Source: Methylovulum sp. (lineage in GTDB: Bacteria; Pseudomonadota; Gammaproteobacteria; Methylococcales; Methylomonadaceae). Taken from it: a DNA stretch of 64,000 nucleotides. Position 1 is the first letter of the stretch, and every line of letters starts with the position of its first letter. The position numbers were made by a program, and so were the translations under genes. The notes under the pieces were generated by a model that worked only from the letters and a program-made list of their open reading frames with translations, ran no database searches and was not told where the DNA came from. The stretch spans positions 1 through 64,000 of the forward strand of contig NZ_JAQTZU010000007.1 of assembly GCF_028687615.1 (NCBI RefSeq), in the 5' to 3' direction. This document shows, in pieces, positions 19,547-28,187 of this stretch.

Positions 19547-21013
19547 ATGACAGAAACAGTTTTGAATGCAGAAGTCGTCGTCTTGGGCGGCGGCCCAGGC
19601 GGTTACAGTGCCGCGTTCCGTGCGGCGGATTTGGGCAAGCAAGTGGTCTTGGTCGAGCGCGAACCCGTGCTGGGCGGAGTTTGTTTGAATGTCGGTTGCA
19701 TTCCGTCAAAAGCCTTGTTGCACACCGCCTTGATTATCCACGAGACGCAAGAAATGGCGGAACACGGCATTAGCTTCACTAAGCCGGAACTGGATTTGGA
19801 CAAAATCCGCTCTTGGAAAGAAAGCGTCACCAAAACCTTGAACGGTGGCCTGTCCGGCCTTGCCAAACAACGCCAAGTCACCGTGCTGCATGGCGTTGGG
19901 CAATTTACTTCTGCCAATAGCTTGTCGGTGCAAGGGGAAACGGAAACCACCGTGGTCAACTTCCAAAACGCGATCATCGCCGCCGGTTCCCAACCCACCA
20001 AGATTCCGACTTTTCCGAACGACGACCCGCGCTTGTGGGATTCCACCGACGCGCTGGCCTTAAGCCAAATCCCGAAAAAATTGCTCATTGTCGGTGGCGG
20101 TATTATCGGCTTGGAAATGGCGACGGTTTACCATGCCTTCGGTTCAGAAATCAGCGTCGTGGAATTGATGGACCAAATCATTCCCGGTTGTGACAAGGAT
20201 TTGATCACTCCGCTGTTCCGCCGTATCAAAAAACAGTACAAAGATATATGGCTGGAAACCCGCGTCACCGCGATTGAAGCGCAAGAGGATGGCTTGAAGG
20301 TTTCCTTTGACCGCGCCGATTCCCTATCGGCTGGCGGCATTCCCACCGTCCCTGGTGGTCAAGGTAAAGGCGCGCCGGAATCGGAATTATTTGATGCCGT
20401 GCTAGTTGCCGTAGGCCGCCGACCCAACGGCAAGCTGATTGCCGCCGACCTGGCGGGTGTCAACGTCAACGAACAGGGCTTTATCCCCGTTGACAAGCAA
20501 CAACGGACTAATGTGCCGCATATCTTCGCCATTGGCGATATTGTTGGCAACCCGATGCTGGCGCATAAAGCAGTTCATGAAGGTAAAGTCGCCGCCGAAG
20601 TCATCGCCGGGCATAAAGCCGGATTTGATGCGTTGACCATCCCGTCGGTCGCTTACACCGACCCTGAAATTGCTTGGATGGGCTTGACTGAAACCTGCGC
20701 CAAACAGCAAGGCATAGCCTATGACAAAGCCGCGTTCCCGTGGGCGGCTAGTGGCCGTTCCTTAAGCATGGGCCGTAAAGAAGGCATCACCAAGATCCTG
20801 TGTGAGAAAGAAACCGGCAGGATTCTGGGGGCGGGCATGGTCGGCCCGAATGCGGGCGAGTTGATTGCTGAAGCGGTGTTGGCCTTGGAAATGGGCGCGG
20901 ACGCGGAAGACATCAGCTTGACTATCCATCCGCATCCGACTTTATCTGAAACTTTTGCGTTCGCGGCGGAGATGATTACCGGCACGATTACTGATCTTTA
21001 CATCAAGAAATAA
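19547..21013 (+). CDS. lpd: Dihydrolipoyl dehydrogenase (E3)
   Basis: FAD enzyme that reoxidises dihydrolipoyl groups with NAD. FAD-binding VVLGGGPGGYSAAFRAADLG, redox disulfide GGVCLNVGC (Cys46, Cys51), NAD motif VGGGIIGLEMA, second FAD motif AIGDIVGNPMLAHKA and the C-terminal catalytic HPHPTLSE are all intact. Against the E. coli sequence there is an extra stretch of about a dozen residues (near 257-275, DSLSAGGIPTVPGGQGKGAP) just before FDAVLVAVGRRPNG, which is the palindromic repeat also found in aceF. Third gene of the PDH operon; length 488. Confidence 0.97.
   Translation: MTETVLNAEVVVLGGGPGGYSAAFRAADLGKQVVLVEREPVLGGVCLNVGCIPSKALLHTALIIHETQEMAEHGISFTKPELDLDKIRSWKESVTKTLNGGLSGLAKQRQVTVLHGVGQFTSANSLSVQGETETTVVNFQNAIIAAGSQPTKIPTFPNDDPRLWDSTDALALSQIPKKLLIVGGGIIGLEMATVYHAFGSEISVVELMDQIIPGCDKDLITPLFRRIKKQYKDIWLETRVTAIEAQEDGLKVSFDRADSLSAGGIPTVPGGQGKGAPESELFDAVLVAVGRRPNGKLIAADLAGVNVNEQGFIPVDKQQRTNVPHIFAIGDIVGNPMLAHKAVHEGKVAAEVIAGHKAGFDALTIPSVAYTDPEIAWMGLTETCAKQQGIAYDKAAFPWAASGRSLSMGRKEGITKILCEKETGRILGAGMVGPNAGELIAEAVLALEMGADAEDISLTIHPHPTLSETFAFAAEMITGTITDLYIKK
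20315..20361 (+). repeat. In-frame palindromic repeat within lpd
   Basis: Partner of the aceF repeat: same frame, 43 of 47 bases identical, encoding ADSLSAGGIPTVPGGQ. The hairpin stem GCCGAT/ATCGGC carries a compensated base pair relative to aceF. A second small stem, CCACC/GGTGG, lies in the right half. The insertion falls in a surface loop region ahead of a conserved strand, judging from alignment with the family by eye. Confidence 0.8.
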
Positions 21014-21038
21014 CCGTTACGGAACATTTTTTTAAACA

Positions 21039-21902
21039 ATGAAGCGCAAACTTATCGCCTTTGATTGGGCCATCAAACGTCTGTTACGCAGCAAAGCTAA
21101 TTTTGGCATTCTCGAAGGCTTTTTAAGTGAATTGCTAAAAGAAGACATTTTTATTTTGGAGGTGTTGGAAAGCGAAAGCAATCAAGATTATCAACGCGAC
21201 AAGTTCAGCCGCGTTGATCTCAAAGTTCGCAACAGCAACGGCGAAACCATCATTATCGAAATCCAGTACGATAGGGAGTTTGACTATCTGCAACGCATTT
21301 TCTACGCGGCTTCCAAAGCCGCGCTGGAATCGATGCAGGCGGGTAGCGAGTATGCCGACATCACCAAAGTCATTTCCGTCAACATCCTCTATTTTGATTT
21401 GGGGATAGGCAAAGATTATCTCTATAAAGGCAGCCCCCGCTTCATTGGTGTGCATGGGCATGACTTGCTCCAATTGAACGACAAACAAAAAAAGTTGTTC
21501 CAAAAAAACACCGTCGAGGCTCTGTATCCCGAATATTATTTGATTAAAATAAATAGTTTCAATGATATTGCCAAAGACACCTTGGATGAATGGATTTATT
21601 TCCTGAAAAATGAAGAAATAAAGCCGGATTTCACCGCCAAGGGCTTAAAAGAGGCGGAAGAAAAACTTAGCCTCATGAAATTGCCGCCAGAAGAACAGGC
21701 CGCGTATGAGCGTTATCAGGACGATTTGCATTATCAGGCCAGCATGTTCCAATCCACGTTTGTTGACGGCTATCTCGAAGCCACCCAAGATATAGCTTTG
21801 AACTTGTTGAAAAAAGGTACGTCCATTGGGGTTGTGTCAGAAGTGACGGGCTGGTCTGCAACCGAACTGAATGCTCTCGCCCTTAAGCCTGCCGACCAGT
21901 GA
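21039..21902 (+). CDS. Rpn/PD-(D/E)XK family nuclease-like protein
   Basis: A 287-residue protein of the Rpn (recombination-promoting nuclease, formerly putative transposase) family. The nuclease core is visible: FDWAIKRLLRSKANFGILEGFLSELL, then RVDLKVRNSNGETIIIEIQYDRE, giving the D...E-x-Q pattern of the family, and YYLIKINSFNDIAKDTLDEWIYFLKN. The C-terminus has the usual helical tail (GYLEATQDIALNLLKKG). In E. coli these proteins are DNA endonucleases linked to RecA-independent recombination. It sits between lpd and the polysaccharide region. No terminal repeats surround it. Confidence 0.8.
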   Translation: MKRKLIAFDWAIKRLLRSKANFGILEGFLSELLKEDIFILEVLESESNQDYQRDKFSRVDLKVRNSNGETIIIEIQYDREFDYLQRIFYAASKAALESMQAGSEYADITKVISVNILYFDLGIGKDYLYKGSPRFIGVHGHDLLQLNDKQKKLFQKNTVEALYPEYYLIKINSFNDIAKDTLDEWIYFLKNEEIKPDFTAKGLKEAEEKLSLMKLPPEEQAAYERYQDDLHYQASMFQSTFVDGYLEATQDIALNLLKKGTSIGVVSEVTGWSATELNALALKPADQ

Positions 21903-21919
21903 TAAATACCTCAATCTAA

Positions 21920-22714
21920 ATGTTATCCACATCAAAATTTGCTGGCATGGCCGATATTGCCCAAGCTTTTCAATGCACCCGCATTATTGTTTTTATGGCG
22001 TTCAGCGATGTCAAGGCCCGCTATAAGCGCAGTGTTTTAGGTCCGTTATGGCTAACATTAGGTACGGCGGGCGGTTCGGCGGGTTTGGGATTTATTTGGA
22101 GCGAACTGTTCCATGTGGATGCCACTACGTTTGTCCCTACACTGACTGCCGGACTGATTTTGTGGCAATTCATTTCCGGCATCATCACTGAATCCACCGT
22201 GCTGTTCAGCCGCCAAGCTTCGATTATCCGCAACCTTAATTTGCCGCTGGCAATCCATCCGGCGCAGTTGTTACTAAGGCACTTGATTAATCTGGCACAT
22301 AATGCGCCGGTTTTTTTTATAGTGGCCTTGGGTCTGGGGCATCCCATAACTTTAACTGCTTGGCTGGCCTTGCCCGGCCTTATCCTGCTTGCCTTAAACC
22401 TGCTTTGGCTGGCTTTGTTCATTGGCTTGGTCGGCGCGCGGTTTCGGGATATTGAATATCTCACGACGATGGTCATGCCGTTACTTATGCTGGTTAGCCC
22501 CGTATTTTACCGCCCCAACTATCTGCCATTCAGTGAGCATATTATATGGTTCAACCCGTTTTCGCATTTTATCGAAATTGTCCGCTATCCTTTATTAGGC
22601 TCGCCGCCGCCGATTTTTGTGGTTGAAACCCATTTGGTCATGCTGGTTGTTGGCTGGGGCGTAACGCTGTGGCTATTTAACCGCCAGCATCATCGCGTCG
22701 CATTTTGGGTGTAA
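21920..22714 (+). CDS. wzm: ABC-2 type polysaccharide exporter, permease
   Basis: Inner-membrane permease of 264 residues with six predicted helices and the ABC-2 family signature KARYKRSVLGPLWLTLGTA near the N-terminus and WFNPFSHFIEIVRYPLLG near the C-terminus. With the next gene it would form a Wzm/Wzt exporter that moves undecaprenyl-linked glycan across the inner membrane. The stop is two bases before the wzt ATG. The ribosome site is weak. Confidence 0.88.
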   Translation: MLSTSKFAGMADIAQAFQCTRIIVFMAFSDVKARYKRSVLGPLWLTLGTAGGSAGLGFIWSELFHVDATTFVPTLTAGLILWQFISGIITESTVLFSRQASIIRNLNLPLAIHPAQLLLRHLINLAHNAPVFFIVALGLGHPITLTAWLALPGLILLALNLLWLALFIGLVGARFRDIEYLTTMVMPLLMLVSPVFYRPNYLPFSEHIIWFNPFSHFIEIVRYPLLGSPPPIFVVETHLVMLVVGWGVTLWLFNRQHHRVAFWV

Positions 22715-22716
22715 GC

Positions 22717-23436
22717 ATGGCTATTCTTAAATTCGATAAAGTGACGGTGCAATACCCCATTTACAACAGCCGCAGCATGTCCTTGCGTAACCAATTGGTG
22801 CGTATCAGCACGGGCGGGCGTATTGAAAGTGAAGCCGGGCATATCCAAGTCGTCACTGCCCTCAATGAGGTCAGTTTCGGGTTGAAAGATGGCGATTCGG
22901 TGGGGTTGATAGGGCATAACGGGGCGGGTAAAAGCACGTTATTGCGCACAATGGCAGGTGTTTACCATCCGATCAGCGGCAGTGTTGTCCGGCAAGGGCG
23001 GGTCGCCACGGTGTTGGAACTGGGCGCGGGCATGGACCCTGAATTATCCGGTTACGAAAACATTATCCGCATGGGTATTTTAATGGGCTTGTCCATGGCG
23101 GAAATTCTCAGCAAAACGAAAGAAATCGAAGACTTTACCCAGTTGGGCGATTTTTTGCAGTTGCCAGTACGTACTTATTCGTCCGGTATGGCAACTCGGC
23201 TGATGTTCGCCGTCGCCACTTCCACAGCGCCGGATATTCTGCTGGTCGATGAAGTGTTTGGCACGGGCGACGCGGAATTTCAGGTTAAGGCTAAAGAACG
23301 TATGGAGGCGTTAATCAAATCAGTGGGGATTTTTGTGTTTGCTTCGCATAACCATGAGTTAGTCCGCCAGTATTGCAATCGGGTGTTTAGGTTAGAGCAT
23401 GGGTGTTTGCTAGAAGTTGATATAAATGCTATTTGA
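22717..23436 (+). CDS. wzt: ABC-type polysaccharide exporter, ATPase
   Basis: Nucleotide-binding subunit with Walker A GHNGAGKST (residues 66-74), signature YSSGMATRLMFA and Walker B ILLVDEVFGTGD. It is only 239 residues, so it lacks the C-terminal glycan-binding domain of O8/O9a-type Wzt and resembles KpsT/TagH-sized proteins; this suggests that export does not need a modified non-reducing end. The ATG after GTAAGC is preferred to a GTG four codons earlier that overlaps wzm. Confidence 0.9.
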   Translation: MAILKFDKVTVQYPIYNSRSMSLRNQLVRISTGGRIESEAGHIQVVTALNEVSFGLKDGDSVGLIGHNGAGKSTLLRTMAGVYHPISGSVVRQGRVATVLELGAGMDPELSGYENIIRMGILMGLSMAEILSKTKEIEDFTQLGDFLQLPVRTYSSGMATRLMFAVATSTAPDILLVDEVFGTGDAEFQVKAKERMEALIKSVGIFVFASHNHELVRQYCNRVFRLEHGCLLEVDINAI

Positions 23437-23489
23437 TAATCGATAAACTTGATAAAACTTGAATTAACTTATTGTTTTAATTAAAAAAT

Positions 23490-24800
23490 ATGAAAATTGC
23501 TATTGATGGGTTTAATCTTGGTTTTGCGCAAGGGACGGGAATTGCTACATACGCCCGCGAATTGTCAAAAATATTGGCTGCAAATAATCACGAAATTTAT
23601 ACCTGTTATGGTTTAAACGGAGTGGGTCAAAATCCTGAATTGGTTTGGTCGCACTTTATTCAAAGTTTGACCATCTATGGGGAAGCCAGCCGTCATGATG
23701 TTTCCAGATGGGCTGTATATAGTGGTCGCTACTTATTAAAGCATTTATTAAGGCAGCCAATACAGGCTAAGACTATTCCTGTAAATGCCCTGATTGATAT
23801 ATCTGCACTTAGGGAACGATTACCTCCTGCTGAGATATTGAATATCCCCTCTGTATTTAGGGTATCGCAATTCTATTCATTTATCCTAAATCGACCACTT
23901 GAAATAAGTTTTCCCAAAGACCAAAAAGTGGATATATTCCATGCGACGTGTCCTTTGCCAATTTCAATGAAAAATGTGGCAAATGTTGTTACTTTCCACG
24001 ATATCATTCCTTTGGTTTTGCCTCAAAGCACAGAGGTTAATCTACGGCATTATCAACGTATCCTTAAACTTTCGATTAAGAACGCTGACATGATTTTTAC
24101 GGTATCTGAACATAGCCGCCGCGACCTTATATCGTATTTTGATATTCCAGAAGACAAAGTTTATGTCACTTATCAAGCCGTTGATATTCCGAACCGTTAT
24201 CGGGAGTTAGATGATGAGTCAGTGTCATTGTTTTTAGAACGTAATTTTGGTTTGAAACGAAACAAATATTTTCTTTTTTTTGGCGCAGTCGAACCTAAAA
24301 AAAATATTGCCCGTATTATAGAAGCTATGACTATCGCCAAGACAGATTATCCAATCATTATTGTCGGTAAAGATGGTTGGCTCTATGATGATGTGAAACG
24401 CTTGATAGCCCAGCTTCATATACGATCTGCTGGAAAAAGGCGGTTTCGGCGTATTGAGTATTTACCATTCCGGCAGCTCATGTATCTTTTGAAAGGGGCA
24501 TGCGGACTTGTCTTCCCATCACTTTATGAGGGTTTTGGTTTGCCGGTTTTGGAAGCAATGACAATGAAATGCCCCGTTATCACTTCAAATGTCAGCTCTT
24601 TACCTGAAGTGGGCGGTGATGCCGTGATGTATGTTAATCCTCTTGATGTTGGAGAAATTGCTGCTGCTATAGATCGTCTGGCGAGTGACAATGCGTTGCG
24701 TACTGAACTGATAGCACGGGGCTTAAAACAAGCTGAAAAATTTTCCCCTGCCAATCATTTGCAGCGGCTTGAGATGGGTTATCAGCTCGCCATGAGATAA
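23490..24800 (+). CDS. GT4-family glycosyltransferase
   Basis: A GT-B fold glycosyltransferase of 436 residues. N-terminal DGFNLGFAQGTGIATYARELS is typical of mannosyl/rhamnosyl GT4 enzymes, FFGAVEPKKNIARIIEAM starts the nucleotide-sugar domain, and SLYEGFGLPVLEAM carries the E-x7-E retaining motif (E347, E355). Donor and acceptor cannot be told from sequence. It has visibly lower GC than lpd or aceE upstream. Two bases separate it from the next transferase. Confidence 0.9.
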   Translation: MKIAIDGFNLGFAQGTGIATYARELSKILAANNHEIYTCYGLNGVGQNPELVWSHFIQSLTIYGEASRHDVSRWAVYSGRYLLKHLLRQPIQAKTIPVNALIDISALRERLPPAEILNIPSVFRVSQFYSFILNRPLEISFPKDQKVDIFHATCPLPISMKNVANVVTFHDIIPLVLPQSTEVNLRHYQRILKLSIKNADMIFTVSEHSRRDLISYFDIPEDKVYVTYQAVDIPNRYRELDDESVSLFLERNFGLKRNKYFLFFGAVEPKKNIARIIEAMTIAKTDYPIIIVGKDGWLYDDVKRLIAQLHIRSAGKRRFRRIEYLPFRQLMYLLKGACGLVFPSLYEGFGLPVLEAMTMKCPVITSNVSSLPEVGGDAVMYVNPLDVGEIAAAIDRLASDNALRTELIARGLKQAEKFSPANHLQRLEMGYQLAMR

Positions 24801-24802
24801 CT

Positions 24803-25924
24803 ATGAAAGTTCTGCATGTCTACAGAACCTACTTCCCAGACCCCCCGGGTGGTTTGCAAGAAGCCATACGGCAGATTGCCCTTGCGTCAAAAGCATTAGG
24901 TATTGAATCGAGGGTATTTACCTTATCACCCACCCCCGTTCCCAGTGAAATTGATTTGCCCGAAGCTAAAGTGATCCGTTGCCGCTCACTTGCTGCACCG
25001 GCTTCTTGTAATGTGGGGGGGATAGATGCGGCCATTAAATTTCGGGAGCTAGAGAATTGGGCCGATATTGTCCATTATCATTTTCCTTGGCCTTTTGCCG
25101 ACATTTTGCGTTTATTCGGTCCGCACAGTAAGCCCGCAGTGATGACCTACCATTCTGATATTATAAGGCAGCGTTATTTGGGGTATCTCTATGCGCCATT
25201 AATGCGCACAACTTTACAGTCGATGGCAAGGGTCATAGCAACATCGCCTACTTATGCAGCAACCAGTCGTGTTTTGCAGAATGTAGTATCCAGCGAGAAA
25301 CTGCAAGTGATCCCTTTGGGGATTGCGGATTATCGGGATGAAGCTTTAGGCGACGATAGCGACTATTTGAAAACATTGTTGGTAGATAATGACCAGCCTT
25401 TTATACTGGCTTTGGGGGTTTTGCGTTATTACAAAGGTCTGCATGTATTGCTTGAGGCGGCGGCGGATATCAAAGCGAAGATCGTTATTGCCGGTTCTGG
25501 TCCAGAAGAAGGTTATTTGAGGGCGTTACTGGCCCGAAAAAAAATAACCAATGTTGTTTTTGCTGGTCAAGTTTCCAATGGGCAAAAACAAATCTTATTA
25601 GCAAGATGTTACGCTTTTGTTTTAACATCCCATCTTCGCTCCGAAGCTTTTGGAATGGTGTTGGTCGAAGCGTCTATGTTTGCTAAGCCAATGGTGTCCT
25701 GTGAATTAGGTACAGGGACATCGTTTGTGAATATTAATGGTGAAACGGGCTGGGTTGTGCCGCCGGAATCTCCCAAGCAATTAGCCCAGGCATTAAATAG
25801 TTTAATTGACGATGTGTCGTTAGCGTTGCGTATGGGAATTGCTGCACGGTGGCGCTATGAACGGTTATTTTCCAGCGAGGCATTAGGTGAAGCTTACGCA
25901 GAACTTTACAAGTCAGTAAATTGA
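24803..25924 (+). CDS. GT4-family glycosyltransferase
   Basis: A 373-residue GT-B enzyme. HVYRTYFPDPPGGLQEAIRQ is the acceptor-side loop of the WcaI/Mannosyl GT4 type, PAVMTYHSDIIRQ follows, FILALGVLRYYKGLHVLLEAA begins the donor domain, and SEAFGMVLVEASMF supplies the E-x7-E motif (E281, E289). Near-contiguous with the gene before it, so the two probably act in succession on the same lipid-linked glycan. Specificity unknown. Confidence 0.9.
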   Translation: MKVLHVYRTYFPDPPGGLQEAIRQIALASKALGIESRVFTLSPTPVPSEIDLPEAKVIRCRSLAAPASCNVGGIDAAIKFRELENWADIVHYHFPWPFADILRLFGPHSKPAVMTYHSDIIRQRYLGYLYAPLMRTTLQSMARVIATSPTYAATSRVLQNVVSSEKLQVIPLGIADYRDEALGDDSDYLKTLLVDNDQPFILALGVLRYYKGLHVLLEAAADIKAKIVIAGSGPEEGYLRALLARKKITNVVFAGQVSNGQKQILLARCYAFVLTSHLRSEAFGMVLVEASMFAKPMVSCELGTGTSFVNINGETGWVVPPESPKQLAQALNSLIDDVSLALRMGIAARWRYERLFSSEALGEAYAELYKSVN

Positions 25925-26014
25925 GGCAATTTTGACGTTTAAGCAAGGTTCTGAACAAATATATCATGGTAGTAGGATAATGATGAAGGTTAATTTGATT
26001 AAATAGGAGGGTTT

Positions 26015-26917
26015 ATGTTTTTTAAAAAGTTTAAAAATTTGTATAAATATCTGGTTTCGTGCAAACAGGTATCGGTTGATATTGAACGAATAAACGAGCT
26101 TGCTTTTTATATTAATATGATTAAAAACGGTATGTCTGTTTATTTAGGAGATAATTTGGCAATAACTCGGTTATTTACCGGACAAAAAATGTATGTCGAT
26201 ACCCGCGACGTATCGCTTGCCCCGCATATTTTATTAGAAGGTGAATGGGAACCACAGATAACATCAATATTTAGAAAATATGTTGAAGAGGTATCTACGG
26301 TTTTTGATATTGGTGCCAACTTTGGATTTTTTTCCTTAATGGCTGGGACTTCAAACCATAAAGGTTCTATTCATATTTTTGAAGCCAACCCAGACCTTAT
26401 TCACATAATTATTAAAAACGTTTCTGTTAATGGCTTGACTAACAGATCAAAGGTCAATCATTTTGCCGTCACTAACAAAAGCAATGAAAAAGTGACAATT
26501 AATATCTTTAAAGATTTATGGGGAAGTGCAACTCTCCATGATGTTAATGATAAGAGCTTGATTGATAATTCTTACGAGGTTGAGTCCATAACAATTGACG
26601 ATTACTGTAAAAAACAATTAATACAAAATATCGATATTATCAAGCTAGATATTGAAGGTTTTGAAGATAAAGCGTACGAAGGTATGCGAGAGATTATTGC
26701 TGCAAGTGATAACTTAAAGATGTTTATCGAATTCACTTTTTATGCATATGCTGAACCTGAAAAATTTTTGGAAAAAATATTTGAAGATTTTGATTTTGTT
26801 TATGCAATCAATGAAAATACCGGAGAAAAATCTAGGCTTGAAACCGTTAAACAAATGTTGCTGATGGGTTTAAACGATTGGATTATGTTGCTTTGCGCTA
26901 AAGTCCAATTAGATTAA
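26015..26917 (+). CDS. FkbM-family methyltransferase
   Basis: SAM-dependent O-methyltransferase fold of 300 residues: motif I FDIGANFGFFSL (Asp98), acidic loop IHIFEANPDL, then SITIDDYC and KLDIEGFED (210-218), the FkbM signature. Such enzymes methylate sugars in surface glycans. A strong AGGAGG site precedes the ATG. The gene is markedly AT-rich against its neighbours, implying recent transfer. A methyl cap on the glycan end often acts as a chain terminator in ABC-exported O-antigens, but the short Wzt lacks the domain that reads such caps, so that link is open. Confidence 0.88.
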   Translation: MFFKKFKNLYKYLVSCKQVSVDIERINELAFYINMIKNGMSVYLGDNLAITRLFTGQKMYVDTRDVSLAPHILLEGEWEPQITSIFRKYVEEVSTVFDIGANFGFFSLMAGTSNHKGSIHIFEANPDLIHIIIKNVSVNGLTNRSKVNHFAVTNKSNEKVTINIFKDLWGSATLHDVNDKSLIDNSYEVESITIDDYCKKQLIQNIDIIKLDIEGFEDKAYEGMREIIAASDNLKMFIEFTFYAYAEPEKFLEKIFEDFDFVYAINENTGEKSRLETVKQMLLMGLNDWIMLLCAKVQLD

Positions 26918-26971
26918 GCTTCGATCAACGGGAAGCCTATATGTATAGCTCCTTCTGTATTGTATCAATGA

Positions 26972-27059
26972 ATAGCGAAGTAACGGTTACGGATTTTGCC
27001 AAAATATCCAGTTCATCCTTATTTAACAGCCTGGGCAGATTTTCTTGATGGTGATTCAT
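26972..27059 (-). pseudogene. Truncated copy of the HepT-like gene start
   Basis: On the minus strand this stretch reads MNHHQENLPRLLNKDELD then ILAKSVTV, closely matching the first 25 residues of the intact gene at 27729-28187 (MNNHQENLFKLLNKELEL). At DNA level the similarity runs on through TGAATAGCGAAGTA with a one-base insertion, then stops. It is a broken, frameshifted duplicate about 1.1 kb from the intact copy. Confidence 0.8.
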
Positions 27060-27120
27060 AAATTTTACCTATGGGCTATCTGAATCCAGTATAGTGGACT
27101 CCAAAAAAAACAGACAGTAG

Positions 27121-27611
27121 TTTAACACGACCGAATATAATTATTTGTCTGACGAAAGGACTATTGATAGCTGGCCAACGGTGTTGTTTCTACGCGAGCA
27201 TTTTAAAGGGCTATGTTACCGTTAATTATGGAAATAAAAATCACTTATAAATTAGTGTGTTTTATGTAATTTCTAGCATGTCTATGTCTGATAAATTAAA
27301 AGCTTCAACAATGAAATGTATTTTTCCTATTGATAAGCCTAGAAATAACATAATGCCATGATATTTATAAATTTATATTTCAACAATTAACGGTAACATA
27401 GCCTTTTAAAGAGCTGGCACAATATCTTGCAAGTAAAGGACACCAAATGCTTGGGCCTGATTTTGATGTTGGCAAAGGTGTCTTAGATAAGTTTATAGAT
27501 GTTCCTCCGTACGCTTTGGGTGAAGGTTGGCTTTCACAAGATCAATGGTCTGATAACAATCAGGCTGCACATTTAAAATTAGCTATTGATGGTTTTGCTT
27601 GTACATGTTAG
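27121..27611 (+). pseudogene. Unknown gene fragment interrupted by a MITE
   Basis: Left of the element a frame reads 29 codons (ending TVLFLREHFK). If the 195-bp element and one copy of its 8-bp target are removed, the frame continues without a stop for another 66 codons (ELAQYLASKGHQMLGPDFDV, later PPYALGEGWLSQDQW) to TAG at 27609. The join restores codon structure exactly, so the element landed in a coding sequence. An in-frame TAG at 27118 precedes it, so the 5' part is already lost. I do not recognise the family. Confidence 0.75.
27209..27403. mobile_element. 195-bp MITE with 8-bp target duplication
   Basis: Ends are inverted copies: GGCTATGTTACCGTTAATT at 27209-27227 and its exact complement at 27385-27403, with looser pairing (GGAAATA, TTATAAAT) further in. 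TTTTAAAG stands on both sides (27201-27208, 27404-27411), a perfect 8-bp target duplication. The interior is AT-rich and non-coding. An 8-bp duplication is compatible with several families, IS1595 and IS66 among them; no matching transposase is in the window. Confidence 0.9.
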
Positions 27612-27728
27612 GGAATAATTGTTAGGAAAGCATCCTAACAACATTAGGATTTCTTACACTCTTGTTGTAGCGTATAACGTTTACTGCATAAAGGGTTTCA
27701 TATAGTTATCAATGGCATTGAGACAATT

Positions 27729-28187
27729 TTATCGTTTCGCCAGCTTTTGGATATAAGCCGCCACATCATCAATGATTTTTAACAGCAACCCGCTGTAATC
27801 CAACAGGGGTTTAAAAATGCTGGTTATATCGTCCAGGCAGTATTCATGGGCAATATCGTTCCTGAGTTTTCTGATCGCATATAAATCATCCGCGTTTTCC
27901 ACTAGCCCCATTTTTTCAGACAAATTGCAGCGGTCGATAAAAAACTTGGCATCTTCTTGAAGCAGGATAAACAGTGTTTTTAATACTTTTTGTGTCAAAA
28001 TGTCGCTGCTTCTGGCAAAGCGTCCGCTTAAGGATTCAAACTCGCTCAACTCTGGCATAGTGTAAGTGTTTTTTAAACCGATATGCTGGCATTGGGTAAA
28101 TGAATAGCGAAGTACGGTCACGGATTTTGCCAGTAACTCCAGTTCCTTATTTAACAGCTTGAACAGATTTTCTTGATGGTTATTCAT
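27729..28187 (-). CDS. hepT: HepT-like HEPN ribonuclease toxin
   Basis: A 152-residue helical protein carrying the full RX4HXY motif of HepT toxins (RNDIAHEY: Arg109, His114, Tyr116). HEPN nucleases cleave RNA; in the type VII MntA/HepT system the Tyr next to the active site is AMPylated by the antitoxin to silence the toxin. Starts at ATGA overlapping the end of the upstream mntA-like gene. A broken copy of its 5' end lies at 26972-27059, so the locus has been duplicated and decayed. Confidence 0.85.
   Translation of the reverse strand: MNNHQENLFKLLNKELELLAKSVTVLRYSFTQCQHIGLKNTYTMPELSEFESLSGRFARSSDILTQKVLKTLFILLQEDAKFFIDRCNLSEKMGLVENADDLYAIRKLRNDIAHEYCLDDITSIFKPLLDYSGLLLKIIDDVAAYIQKLAKR

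Noticed and set aside
21039-21902. Rpn-family gene as a transposase of a complete insertion sequence
   Set aside because: No terminal inverted repeats or target duplications flank it, and the family is now viewed as nuclease-like rather than a DDE transposase.
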